In this document: in pieces, positions 50,201 to 62,700 of the stretch
How positions within the stretch are numbered: position 1 is the stretch's first letter
Layout of the letters: every line of letters starts with the position of its first letter
Source: Mycteria americana
Lineage: Eukaryota; Chordata; Aves; Ciconiiformes; Ciconiidae
Direction of reading: 5' to 3'
NCBI RefSeq assembly: GCF_035582795.1
Contig: NC_134372.1
Location: 36,202,316 to 36,266,315, forward strand
DNA: 64,000 nt
Translations under genes and position numbers: made by a program
The notes under the pieces: model-generated
The model's input: the letters and a program-made list of their open reading frames with translations, nothing else
Database searches by the model: none
What the model was told of the DNA's origin: nothing

Positions 50201-50782
50201 GTGTAGTGCAGCTATTACCGTAACTCATTGGCCACTGTGTGTTATGACATATTCTTAATTTTTATGAATTTAAATGGTGGAGCTGTATGATCTGTAATTT
50301 CCAAATTGTTTTCAAGATCCTGGGTACTTGCAGGTTTTTTAACAGTTGAACAACTTGTAGGTGGGTTATGGGGAAACAAATCACAGAATCATAAACTTAC
50401 ATACTTTTAAATTGTTTTTCTTCTTCCTATATGAATTACTTCTGGGGCTGGCTGTTTCTAAGTGTTTTTCAAGTAATATCTGTGCTATGAAATCAGCAAC
50501 TTGGCAGTTTTAAAGCTGTTTCTGCAGTCTGAAAAAGAGCAGCGAGACTGAGTAGGGTCTTGTACACTTCACGCTGCTACAGGAGCCACTGGAAATCTGG
50601 AACTGCTTGCTTGCAGACTCAGCAGATGAGATTCAGTGTGCTTTCCAGTGCAGTGTCTCCCAGGGTATTGCACTTTTTCCTGCATCCAAGTTAACAGAAT
50701 CTAAAGAAACCCTGGGTACGAGACACCAGTGCAGTAGGACTTCATTTTGCACAATAACTGTTTGAGAAAGGTTAACATAGCA

Positions 50783-50865
50783 TCCGAAGCTTGGTTTGGC
50801 ATGCTCCTTTTTAAAAGGACCTGTCTGAAGCTTCATTTGCCATATTCCTTTTTAAAAGGTACCTG
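50783..50865 (+). repeat. 41/42-bp imperfect tandem duplication
   Basis: Copy one at 50783-50823 and copy two at 50824-50865. Both run GAAGCTT...TTTG.CAT..TCCTTTTTAAAAGG.ACCTG with about six mismatches and one single-base gap. Each carries the near-palindrome CCTTTTTAAAAGG. Confidence 0.9.
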
Positions 50866-52274
50866 GACAAGTACCTCTTCAGAAACCTGTGATGGCATCC
50901 ACTCCACCCTGTCCAGTGCTTTTTTGTAATAGTGGGTTCCAGTCATGTTTTCTCATGTGCTGCTTTCAAGTAAAAAGGGCTTGAATTAGCCCTCAGTCAT
51001 TATCTGCAAGCTTTCAATGTAATACTTATTGTTCCTCCAATATTAACTGATCATTACTTTTGCTTTTTTGTAGTGACTATTTGTCTATGTTCTTATTAGT
51101 ATGAATTAAATACCCACTAGTTTATATAGTGTCAAGAATTGTGAAATAAATTAATGTTTTTTTAATCATAATTAAAGTCAAACTATTCACAAAAGAGTTG
51201 AAAGAGTGTTGCCTTTATTCTGGAGTGGGCAAGTCTGTATATGTCCTGCCTCATCAGTAACTAAAATGTGTAGATGAGATTATATCCACAAAATTTAAAT
51301 GTTACTGAATTGTGCTGCTACTATAGACATCTACAGATTCTGTGAGTAGATGCAGTGACAAGACTACTGTTTGGGAATCATCTTTAGTATCTCTAGCATC
51401 TTTGCAGGTCTCCATTCCAGAAGTTACGCTTCTAACCTGTCTTCTCAGATTGACTCAGGTACCCCTTGCCTCATGTATTTCTTTGCTCCTTTGAGGCCAT
51501 GAACTTGTATTTTGTTTTAATTTGAAGTTCCACGCTTGCAGATGGATATGCTGGCTCGGAGCTTGCCATCTTGAGGCCCTCAGAGCAGCAGCTGCACTGA
51601 GACTTCATTTTTTTGTAGTGGGGCATTAGGACATGGGGCTGCACTGTGCGGTTGCTGGTTTTGCGGTCCCTCTTGTCTGTTAGCATAGGCTGCGGTTTCA
51701 CTGTTAGTGTAAGCCGAGCGATTAGTTGACTGCCATAAAAAGTGTGAATCTCTCCACCACTTTTGTACCAGCATTTGTGATCAGACTGCCATGGGGTAAG
51801 AGGAATCCAGTAACACGTGCCAAAATAGTTGTGTCAAATGCCAGCATGAATGTGGCAGGGGAAATGCAGAGCCAGCGATGGGTGAAACTGGACTGGCCCT
51901 TTGGGCCGTGGCCGTGCTCATACCGAGTGAGAGCAGTTGTGTGCAACGGTCTCAGTTGCTTGTTCAAAAATTTCATTAATGATCATGTGAGTTATCCAGG
52001 AAGGAGATTACTTTAATTTGGTGAACAATTTTTTAATCTTAGGTTTTGTTGTGACTGCTTGCTTCTGCCTTTGAGCAATTTTAGGTTGGCACATTTGTGA
52101 CACTGCTCAGTGACCTGGGCTGGGATCTGGCTTAAAACCAAACTTTGTTGTTGACTTTTTGCTTCTTTTTTCTTCCTGGATTATTTTTCAGCCAGTGTGG
52201 TTCCCTAATGTGGTTGATTGTGCAGCATCAGAAATGTCTGCCAGCAGATTGTGTTGGGGTTGGAAGGATAAGAT

Positions 52275-52314
52275 GGTGGAACTGAGTCCTCCCTGGTGGA
52301 ACTGTCTCCTCCCT
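52275..52314 (+). repeat. 20-bp near-perfect tandem duplication
   Basis: Two adjacent copies of GGTGGAACTGNNTCCTCCCT differing only at the two N positions (AG against TC), in URI1 intron 1. Confidence 0.88.
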
Positions 52315-53179
52315 GGAGACAGGGAGGGATTGATGACTAGTTTACTCAGGACTGTGGCTGAATGTTGAACCACAGCCTGAAGGTATGTCTGTGAGGCAGG
52401 TGCCATGGATCATGTTAATTTTAAGCTAGTTAACTCAGGTATTGCTAGCAGTGTAGTTGTTGTGCCATAGGCAACATGAAAACTTGCAAAACCTGCTTGA
52501 GATGTTTGGTAAGTTAGATCATGGGAGTTCTATGCTTATGTTGTCTGCTGCTGTCTTGGTACATGAGCTAGCTCGGATATGGTATAGCCACATGAATATG
52601 TTTACCTGAAGTAAGCTAAAATACTAAGTTACGAGTTCCTTAGCTCTGTCTCAAGGTTAAGTTACATGAGATGGATACTGACTTGCTACCAGGGAAAGAA
52701 GATACCTTACTCCAGTTTGTTCCTCGTTTGCACCAGTTCACTTGGTTCAGAGCTAATTAAACTCACTCACTTAGGGAGAAATGTCCTGCTGCCGTTGGGA
52801 TTTTTGCTGGGTTTGTGAGTTGAAATGACTCCCAAAGGGGACTGGTGAACAGCAAAACAGCATAAAGGTGTTGGGAACTCATGGCTGGAAGCGAGGAAGA
52901 AGGGTGCTGGCTCATGTGAGCTGACAGTGCCTACCTGGCTGTCAGAGGGGAGCGGGCTGCCACGCTTACGTGTGCGTGTGCAGTTACTGCAGGGTAGCTG
53001 TAAGTTGTTTGTCTACGTGACCTGTAACAGCAGCAGCGGTCACAAGGTAAAATAGTCTTGAGAGGGCAGAATTTCCCAGCTAGCAAAGAAGAGATGAGGC
53101 ATTTTCTGTCTGCTTTATAATTCTTAGATGTTTCAAGTAGAATTTTTAAGCCCCCCCCCCCCAAATCATTTTGGTCAGA

Positions 53180-53779
53180 TGTCATAGTTTAGCTCCAGTC
53201 GGCAACTAAGCACCACACAGCCTCTCGCTCACCCTCCTGCCCCCCCACCGCACCCTGTGGGTTGGGGGAGAGAACCCACAGAGCAAAAGTAAGAAAACTC
53301 ACGGGCTGAGATAAGAACAGTTTAATAATTGAAATAAAATAAATAATAATAATAATGATAAATTGTAATGAAAAGGAAAACTGTGTGAGAGAGAGGAACA
53401 AAACCCAGGGAAAAAAAACCAAAAAAACCCAAGTGATGCAACCGCTCACCACCTGCCGACTGATGCCCAGCCTGTCCCTGAGCAGTGATCGCTGCTCCCC
53501 AGCCAACTCCCCCAGTTCATATACTGAGCATGACGCCATATGGTCTGGAATAGCCCTTTGGCCAGTTGGGGTCAGCTGTCCCGGCTGTGCCCCCTCCCAG
53601 CTTCGTGTGTGTCTGGCAGAGCACGGGAAGCTGAAAAGTCCTTGACCAGTGTAAACATTACTTAGCAACAACTAAAACATCAGTGTGCTATCAACACTAT
53701 TCTCCTACTAAATCCAAAACACAGCCCTATAGCAGCTACTAGGAAGGAAATTAACTCTATCCCAGCCAAAACCAGGACA
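53180..53779 (-). mobile_element. Solo LTR of an ERVL-like avian endogenous retrovirus
   Basis: 600-base element with TG...CA ends, read on the minus strand from TGTCCTGGTTTTGG to CTATGACA. It is flanked by a perfect 5-base target duplication, TCAGA, at 53175-53179 and 53780-53784. Five-base duplications fit class III (ERVL-like) integrations. The minus orientation is supported by a TATA-like TATATGAA (53516-53523) upstream of an ATTAAA polyadenylation signal (53321-53326), about 190 bases apart. It resembles an LTR family abundant in neoavian genomes. No internal retroviral sequence or second LTR is nearby, so it is a solo LTR left by recombination. A 160-codon minus-strand frame overlapping it is non-coding LTR sequence. 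It lies antisense in URI1 intron 1. Confidence 0.9.
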
Positions 53780-55055
53780 TCAGAACTTAGTTTTTATTTA
53801 TTGATAAATAATAGTTATGCACTACTTTTTCTGCAAAGCTGAGAGACCCAGTTGTGTGTGCACAATTAATACAAAAATAGTAGATCTTCACTTGTTTTCT
53901 TGTGGAGAAAGGTAAAAATTGTGGTTATATTTTTAAATAAGGTTTTTTCCTTTAGAAAGAAATGTTTGCCATGATTCAAATTTTTTTCAGTCTCTCTTTT
54001 CCTGCAGTATTCTTCCCAAACACATTTCTTCAAAAGGCAAAAGTTTCCACCCAAAGGGGGATTTATGTTAATAATTTGTTGAAATGTAGTGTTTTGAGTA
54101 ATAGGATTTAATAAATGAAAATGAGAGCTGAGAAATGCTTTCTTCCTTTTCCATTAGATCATACAGTGTGCCAACAGACTGAAGAACTTTTAATAGTTTT
54201 ATTTCATTTTTTGATTGAAAACGGGGCTTTAGGAAAAACAATTGTGCAAATGTTAATTCTGTCTTTCTCCATCAGTGATTGCTGTGTTTTAGGCAAGTAC
54301 TGTGTAGTTTCCTAGAGGGAAAAATGAAAATTCATTTTAAATGTTTATTTTGCGTGTGGCTTGTTACATCCTTGTTACCAAGAGATGGTTAAATATTTGA
54401 CCACCCGTTAGTGTTCTTCTGTAATGTAAAGTCGTATTGTGAACTGGTTATTTCATCAGTAAACTTCTAGGGTTTGGGGGTGTGACAGAGAAATCTCATG
54501 CATGAGTTGCATGGCAGAATGGGTCTTGATACTGCAAACATTTGCAGATGAAGGCAGCTTGCATGCATGTATCAACTGCAGTAAATACTTGAATGCACAA
54601 GGTTAAGCAGTTAAAACTCCGCAGAGTTGGAGTCATCTGAATTAGGTCAGTAGTGGAAATTATCTTGGATTTATCATGAGCCTTGCCAACATGGATCTGC
54701 ATTTCAGAAAACCAGCATACGCTTCCACTGTAGTTGGTGGAAGGTTCTGAACAACAGAACCAAGGTCGAGACTGAGAGCTTTACACAGTCCCAAATGGCA
54801 GGGACAGTGTCCTGAAGGCAAGTCATTGGTTTTCGACTTTATTAGACCCTTACTTTAATTACCACCTCATTACTTGCTCTGCTTCCACAAAAAGTATTCC
54901 ATACTGTCATTTTCCCTAAGTGACTGGAAATGTGATTGAAAGGGATGTTTAAAGTGAGACTAATTCAAGATTAAATAGTCACAAATTATATTATTGCTAC
55001 AAGTAAACAAATTACTTGCATATCTGATTTTATTCAGATTACTTTTCAAGTGGTA

Positions 55056-55290
55056 AATAATGCTTTATCACTTATATAGTGCTCTTACATCTTTAGAGTG
55101 CTTTTCTCACATTAATTAATCATCATTAAACACTCTGAGGTGGGTAGGTTAATACTATTATCCCCATTTTGCAGATGAAGAAATGTAGACTGAGAGGTCG
55201 TGATTTGCTCAAGGCCATATAGAAGAAAGAGAATCAGAGCTGGGATTAGATCTGTGTTCCTAGCTTCTAATTTCAGAAGACCAGCCAGAT
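55056..55290 (+). mobile_element. MIR-like ancient SINE, near full length
   Basis: Matches the amniote MIR/CORE-SINE pattern in order: a region like CACTTATATAGTGCT, an ACATTAATTAATCATCATTAA segment, TACTATTATCCCCATTTTGC, GATGAAGAAATG, a TTGCTCAAGGCCATAT segment and AGAGCTGGGATTAGATCT. All the usual blocks are in the expected order with moderate divergence. It is in sense orientation within URI1 intron 1. Such copies are old in birds and predate avian radiation. Confidence 0.8.
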
Positions 55291-56164
55291 TGCGAGCCAC
55301 AGTTTTGAAGCAAAATATACAAGTATGTATGTAGAAACAGCACACATTTGCTTGGCCTCTTAGATGCCTAACTTGCAATTTGTTTAAAGTGAAACTTTGC
55401 TTTGTGCCATGCTGTGTATTTCCAGCTTTATACCGTGTTTATATCCCCAAGTGTGGAAATAGTCTCTCATTCGTTTAGGAACTCTTCCTAATCTGATAGG
55501 GCATTTTTATTTTCATCATTTTCATTGAACTTTCATCTTAAAGATACCAGTTTCTAGTTCTTTAGACTTGAACATAACTGTGTGACTTGGATACAGCAGG
55601 TTTGGCATTGGTACCCAAAACTGTCTACAGATGATACCAGTACCAGCTCTGTTGCTTATAATTTTTCATGAGCTGAGACATAAATAAAATTCTGACTTGG
55701 CAGCTTGCCTTACTGCTGTTCAGAACAGATGAGAGAAGAGTTACCCTCAGTGTGCTAAAACCATCACCTTTGTAGGCAGTGCCTAGCCACTTAGTAGAGA
55801 CATTCACATGTGTACACTCCACCTTGGAGGACTACCTAAATAAAACAAAATAGTCTTGGGCTGGAGAGGAGAGCAGAACTATTTGTGCATCGCTGATGAT
55901 AATCAGAAGCACCACAGAGAATTATGTTCAGCTGTTAGTAATGGGAGCACATGCAGAAGCAACAGGTAAAGAAGAACGAGGTGGAAGAAAGAGGTACCCT
56001 TGTGCATGAGGGTGAGGACCTGCTGGGGGAAGGTGGGGTAATGGGGAACAGGTTAGAGACCCGTGGGCACGTACAGGTAAGAATCAGCTTTGTGCTACAG
56101 CATCCTTCTCACCCGTCCTCATACACAGGGAAACATAGCAAGTGATTGTAGTGCCTGGCTGCTG

Positions 56165-56345
56165 AGTTAGGAGGTCTGGCTCCTGTTTCTAGCCCTGTTC
56201 CTGACCAGTGTTAGTGGTTAAGTTACTCAGCCTGTAAAATCAGCGCAGTGCTTTTCCAAAATGCTGTACACTTTAATTCATGGAAAAGTTTTTGAGCTCT
56301 TCAGATGGAAGATCCCGGAGAAGGTGTAATATAAATAGATAGACT
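56165..56345 (-). mobile_element. MIR-like SINE fragment
   Basis: Degraded antisense MIR-like pattern: GGAGGTCTGGCTCCTGTTTC, then AAGTTACTCAGCCTGTAAAA, then a TTGAGCTCTTCAGATGGAAG segment and GGTGTAATATAAATAG, in the order of amniote MIR relatives. Highly diverged; boundaries approximate. About 0.9 kb downstream of a better MIR copy in opposite orientation. Confidence 0.5.
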
Positions 56346-58797
56346 GGAAGGAGAGAAAGTGTTGAAGATAAAAGGAATTTTCTGCCTTCAGACAGCTAAC
56401 GAAGTGTTTGGCTGTATGATACGAGTTGTTTGGGGGTGATTTGGAGTCACTAGTCTGCAAGCTGCTCTGTGTTCAGATTGGCACGATGGAAGTGGGGGAC
56501 GCCTGCGAAGCGATCACAGGTCTAAAGGTGATCCTTCAGCTCTGCTGTGACCCTGCTTGTGAAACCTAGAAACAAGACATTCCCTAAAAGCAGCAATGTA
56601 GTCTTCCCTTTAAAATAATCTAGATCTGGTAGTAATGATAGAGAACCAAGATGTGATCTCCTGCTTTACAGTTTGGTTTTTAATCGAGAAGGAGTTACAC
56701 TTTGGGTTACATTCACACAGAGATGTGCTCTCCCGGGGCTGTCCCGCGTTGCCGCTTGTGGAGCTCCCAGGTATGGCTCTGTTCGGTCAGGGGCTTGAGA
56801 AGCACTAAATTTTAACAAGTTGCTGTTGGAGGAAAGGAAGGAAACAAGATATTTGCCCATTTGTTTTCTTTTAAGACTACGGAATGTGTTTTCCAACAGT
56901 GGATCCTGTTTTAATAACCAGACCCATGATTAGGTAATGTTAAGTTTGCTGCAAGAGTAGTTTAATAAATATTTTAGTATGCAGATAAGCCATTGATAAC
57001 CACATGCATTCACAAACTCATACATTTTTATGCCTAAAAGGGGACAATTCAGAGTTTATTGATACCAATTCCACTACGATGTCTTAAAAGTAATGCATAG
57101 TTGGTGGCACTAGGCGTCCAGACAAATTGAACTCAAATGAACAAACAAACAGGTCATTTATTTTATTTACCCTGAAAGGAATTTTCATTCTTTAATTGTA
57201 ACTCTAGACATAAATTATGTGTGGAAGATAGACTAATGATTTTCCCATGTTTGATTAAAAGCAAAGAATCAAAGATTTGTTTATATATTTATCTATTTGT
57301 TTCTTTGCTGTGATAAAACCAGTTGTTATCCAAACAGTGTGACTGACCTAATAAAGGACATACGCATAATTGATCTCCATCTGTTTTTCAATATTTATTC
57401 TCTCTCTATTTTTTAATAGAGTTCAGTTCCAGAAGTGCAGCCTGAAATATTTTTAAGGTGGTATAATTTAGCACTTCTGTAAAAGGTCTCATTTTATGCT
57501 GGCCACTGAAACGAAAAGGTTTGTTGTTGGTTCCACCCTTTAGTATCCCTTCAAGAGAGATTATATCAAAGAAGAAGAATTAAATTAAAATTGATTGGTG
57601 TTATTGATTTTTCTTTTTTTTTAAAGGGGATAAAGGAAGGGCTATGGAAACAGCATATGCGCCTATGCTGTTTTACTGATGGACTATTTTTTAAAAACAT
57701 AAAAATCATATGTGCCCAATTTACATATTTACTAATTAAAAAAGCTTCCTGGAAACATTAAGTAGACTGTCTTCTGTAACCTTTAACATTGTAGCTAATG
57801 GATATAGCCTGGAAATTTTCATAGAAGGTCCTCTAAATAATGTAAATGATTATGAATATGTAACTAGTTAATATGCAGCTACAAAAGGATTATCATGTAG
57901 AGGTTAATGAACATGCTGCTCTCATGGTTTGCAGGGCTTTTCTTTTTGTGCTTTTAGCTCACTTCATGCATGGAAAGTCATGTATTGGGAATGGAAAGCT
58001 TCCTGCCTTTTCCATCTTCATCTGTAATGGGGCAATTAAACTGGAACTTTCTTAAAGGATTTCATAAACATTTTTGTATGCTTAATTATGTTGTGTGCTT
58101 CGCAATCACTACCAAATCTGAAAGAATGAAGGATGTTGATAGGATAGGCTCTGACTCTTCTACTTGTTAGTGGTGGTCTCCATTGTGTGTTAGCATTGTT
58201 GCGAAATGTGGCTGCGCTCTATGATTTATACCTTTTACAGAAACTTTACTCTTAAAATGGGCTTAATATTAATAGGTTGAATTAGATTTCTGAGTTGATG
58301 TCATACAGAAGTCCGTACATTTATTCTTAACCTTAAAAATAGTTAGCTTGCAGTTGAAGGAAAATATTTGCTAGGCATTTGATTTATAGGAGTTTGAAGC
58401 AAATGATAAATTTAAACTTGGCTTACACGGGACGAGTTACCTGGCTGAATTTCCTGATGGATTATGAAATAGCGTAACCACAAATGTAGAGCTGATCCTT
58501 TTCATTTAAGTACTTTACTCTGTTTAAAGAACTATTAGCTCACAAAGTAGTCCCTTTTTTTTTACTCCTGTATGAGTAGAAAGTGCAGGGTCTGAGATCT
58601 GTTCTTCAATAGCTGCACATATGCTAACTAAAAAAAAAATTGTCTTTCATTCTGTTGTTTGGAAAAAAAAAAAAGAATTATCTGCTCCAGTGATTTCAGT
58701 GGTACTTGAATGTATGTTATTGTTTTCTCTGCAAATTTTCTCATTAATTGCTTTCAAATGTTACCATTATTTTGGCTATAGGAAAAACAAAATTTGT

Positions 58798-58818
58798 AAA
58801 AAAAAAAAAAAAAAAAAA
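58798..58818 (+). repeat. A21 homopolymer
   Basis: Run of 21 A in URI1 intron 1, with shorter A runs at 58,631-58,640 and 58,663-58,674. No retrocopy body is recognisable upstream, so it is treated as a simple repeat. Confidence 0.9.
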
Positions 58819-59750
58819 TCTAGAAAATGCTTATATTGTGAAGATGTCTAGACATATTTAATTGCCTGATGGCTTCATTGCATTTCATATAATTGAATGA
58901 AATTGTTTGTGTTATATTTTTGGTAACCATTATTCAGAGATCAGAATATGTTTTGAAAGACAAAATCTCCGCGTAATTATGGCAGAGGAGGTCACAGGTT
59001 TCAGCATCTTGTCTGTTTGCTGAATCTACATAGTCTAAAAAAATACAGTTAAAAAAGAAAAAGTATTTCATTTTAACAATGTGCTTTATTTTCTAAATTA
59101 TTTTGGATCTCTTGGGAAAGCCTGTGGTGTAAAGAAATAAGTGAAATATTCAGATTAAAACTTCCTTTTTTTTTGACACCCAGAAAGAACAGAAGGGAAG
59201 CCAGCAGTCCATAAAGGTGTCAAATACCCTTGTATTTAAACGCTACAAAATTAATTTGTGCTTTTTCAGATTAAAATGGCCAGCGTAAACATTTGTTGAT
59301 GTACTGATAAAGGAAAAAGTGTTTTTGGTGCTGTGGGGTTCATTTGTTTTTGTTTTCTAATGAATGAGTATGGAAGTTACATTGATGTCTTGTTATAATT
59401 TATGTTGTTTTCTTACTCTGCAAACATATAACACTGAAAATAGATCTCCAGATTGCACAAACTACTACTAATCTTATATCGTGTGTCACCTAATAGTTAT
59501 GGAGCAGGTATTGTACCAAAATATGAATTGAAAAGCTGTAATTTTTTCTGTGGTTATCAGTCTGCATTAGTGTGTGATAAAGTGTGCTGCTTAAGAACTA
59601 CCATTCACATGCCTTTGCACTGACAAATAAAAATGTATACAGAGACACCACCAAATCTGTAAAGCTACTGTTGTAGTTTCTGATGCATTGACATTGCAGC
59701 TGTGTGCTTAGCCTTGTTTTTTCATGAGTAGTTATCTGTTTTAATGACAG

Positions 59751-59785
59751 GTGGTCACTAGCTGCCAAGAAAAAATCCAGCACTG
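59751..59785 (+). CDS. URI1: URI1 exon 2, 35-nt microexon
   Basis: A 35-nt exon too short for ORF-based detection, found by searching intron sequence for the missing URI1 residues. It is flanked by an acceptor (TTTTAATGACAG) and a consensus donor (GTAAGTG). It encodes VVTSCQEKIQH plus the first two bases of a Trp codon, so the following intron is phase 2. Human URI1 has a near-identical VVTNCQERIQHW at this place. The residues continue the leading helix of the prefoldin-type coiled coil. Length 35 is not a multiple of three, so skipping it would frameshift the downstream protein; it must be constitutive in full-length mRNA. Identity is considered firm because sequence, both splice sites and phase agree with neighbours 12.75 kb upstream and 4.08 kb downstream. 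Confidence 0.93.
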
Positions 59786-62700
59786 GTAAGTGAAAAATGT
59801 TTGATTACATGCCTAAAATACTGATGAGTAACCTGGTTATATTTTAGTAAAGTACTGCTATTTATTCTAGTGATAACCAAATCCTACTAGCATGTTTTGG
59901 GGATTATAGTTAGCCATAGCACAGAATTATTGCAGTGTACTCTCTTTAAACTGTATATCTTTTCCACTGATATCATTACTTTAAATCACAAATACACTGA
60001 ACCTCAGTGTTTATACTTCTGTTTTAAATACCCCGCTCATTCGTCATTTTTCCCTGAGTAACCTTTTGGGATGAATGCTAAATTTGCTTGATTGGTGAAA
60101 AGGTACTCCCAATGTAGAATTAATTATTCTTGTTGTTTTCTTTCTAACTATGGAGCAAGTAGAGAAATTCTGCTCCCTGCCACCCCATATGTGCTAAAAC
60201 AACATGAAAGTAATGTTTTCCTGGTTTTTTCCCCCAGTAAAGTGTGTGATAAAGCTTAGTTTGTAATACTTAGAAAGAAATGGTTTGTTATGTAAAAAAA
60301 TTATCTCTGGGCACTTTTTTCTCTGTTGGCAATCTATGGTTAATAGAAAACATGCTTAGTAAATAATAGTTTTGTATGGCATCTGAGGAAAATGTACATT
60401 TAATGGTGAATGAAATCTTATATTATGAGTTACTGTGAGATATAACAGTTGATCTTACAGATATCAAATTACAATATATCCATGCTGTGTTTACCATGAT
60501 TTTACTGAGAGAACAACAGGAGCTGTCTTGATTATTGTCTGCAGGGTTATTGCAGAATCACAGCAACTGCCCCTTTAGTGGTGAGATTAAACCTTTGGTT
60601 ATACACCATCAAGCATATAATATTTTAAATTTATTTTAAGAGGCTTTTTCTTCATGCCTGAAAGATCTCCAAGCAAATAATTTATATTTAGTGTGTATCA
60701 AATGTTTTTAGTTTAAATGCACATAGGCTGCAAGCACTGGATAAGAGGAAAAAATTCAAGGCAATCTATACACATCATCATATTAAATTCTGACTATTGG
60801 CTCGCAAAAATAATCTAAAACTAATATGTTTCATTTATGTTTAAAATTCAGAGACTGCATTAATTTTCAATAAGGGAAATAATATTGAAGTGCCTACTGG
60901 TGCTGCTGTGGTGAAGTCAGGCAGAATATTCCTAGCACACGTACTTTCTCAGGAGCTTTGCAGTGTCCGTACCAATTTGGTCTCGTGTGAAATTCTGCAT
61001 GTACGTTCTTTCACGAAGAGACGGTATTTTTCAGAAATGAACTAATTGCCAGCAAGCCTTAAAATTTGAATAGATTTTTAGAAGTTTGGAAAGTTGTGAC
61101 ACTTACTTCCTCTTATAAAAATGGCTGAGGTTTGTGGAGCGGGGTGGGAGGGTTGGCTGTGGAAGGAGGAGCTGCTCGTGTGTTTGCTTTTATGCAAACT
61201 CTGGCCATGGCCCCATGAACTTGGGGGTTTTGGGCACAGAATGAGAAAAGGAAAACCTAACTTACTGGTATCTTTGATTTAGAAAAGCAGTTTCTACAGC
61301 ATCCATACAATCTTTACTTTATAAAAAATTATTTAAAATTTAGGACCCTTATTTAGATCTTGATTGTGCAAGAGCTGAGTGCTCTTGTTTCAACTGAGTA
61401 ATTTGTTCATATAAGACCTTTTAAGTAGTCAGTGACACAGAAGAATGTTAAATAGAATGGGGTGAATAACAATAGGGTTTTTAAATGCTCAGCTTCAATA
61501 TATTTCCATTAGATTATTTTCTTTCTCATTTTTTAGTACACTTCTTGAGGTATATTTCTAAAGCCCGGAATCCAATAATGGGTCTGGTATGGGATTAAAC
61601 ATCTAGACGTGCGTTTCCCCTTCTAGGGACGTGTTCATAGCTGGAGTCCCAGGATTCATCCTCCCTGTTCACTTTGGTTCTTCATTGCCTATGGGGACTG
61701 AGCTTAGTGCCGGCACGCCCCAGAGCTCGTGTGACCATCAGCTGTAGGTGAAGAGGGGGTCAGCTTCCTTCCTTAAGTAATGCTGTTTCAGGCCAATTAA
61801 TTAAAAAGATTGATTTTAATTTTCTTTATCTCGATGGTCCAGTTCAGGATGTGGCCGCACTTTTAGAGATTCCCATGGTGGAGGTTTGATCAGCAAAGGG
61901 CAGTAGTCCCACTGAAAAAAGAAACATACTTTGCTCTGTAAAGCAAAATAGCTTTTGTGGCAAGTGATTTCTGCTGTACCCTAATCAGATTATTCAGTAA
62001 CAGGCAGCAGTCAGACCTTAAAGGCAGTATCTTCTTTTCAGATTAATGAAGAAATGTTGAGTGACTTTCAGCCATGAAACGATGGGAACGTTTAATCCTG
62101 CTGTGAGTGGGGGGATTTTCATACCATTCTCTTCCCATGGAGTCTTGTCTTTGCATTTGAGACATGGGCAAGACCTTCGGCTGGGGGGTTGTGTTTGTTT
62201 TTCAGCAAGTAGTTGGAGTGCATCAGTGTCTATTTCTCAAATACAGATCTCTCTGAGGCAAAGGCTGGATTCTGTAAATATCATTAGGTAACTGATTGTT
62301 ATTGTTGACACCAAGTTGTCATTATATTGCTTCCCCCCAAAAAAAAATCTCAGTGAATTTTGTTAAGATTCATGAGTTTGTCCTTCCTCTCTGAAGGAAG
62401 TGAATTATATTTTCACTGTGATGTGGACAATGGACAGAGAAACTGGCCTAAAATGTCTGGGAGAAATCTGCTGTCAAACAAAAGCAGCAGCAAGCATCTT
62501 TTGTAAATCAGTTATTTGGAATATGGTTTTAATGTCCAAGTGGCATAAAAACCTAAATTCCTTTTTTCAGGACCAGTTCAGCAACTTAAAATATGAAGTA
62601 CTCCAGGTATAAAGTAGGGTGATTACAGCAAAGTTCAACTATGGAAGCAAATGAGTCACAACATAGGAGTATCAGATAATTTTTCATAATGAATGCTGAA

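Larger units (their letters stand above)
46997..59750 (+). other. URI1: URI1 intron 1
   Basis: 12,754-base phase 0 intron between GTAAAG and the acceptor AATGACAG. The first 400 bases belong to the CpG island. The rest is AT-rich and contains a solo ERVL-like LTR, two old MIR-like SINEs, a 41/42-bp tandem duplication, a 20-bp tandem duplication and A/T runs. I see no other exon that I can support; open frames of 60-105 codons in it match nothing I recognise. Confidence 0.85.

Noticed and set aside
50385..50400. CACAGAATCATAAA resembling an inverted CR1 tail
   Set aside because: Only about 13 bases match and the adjacent conserved CR1 blocks are missing, so it cannot be called.
53189..53671. 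160-codon reverse-strand frame at 53.2-53.7 kb
   Set aside because: It lies wholly inside the solo LTR and reads through its promoter, AT-rich and terminal parts, so it is not a viral or host gene.
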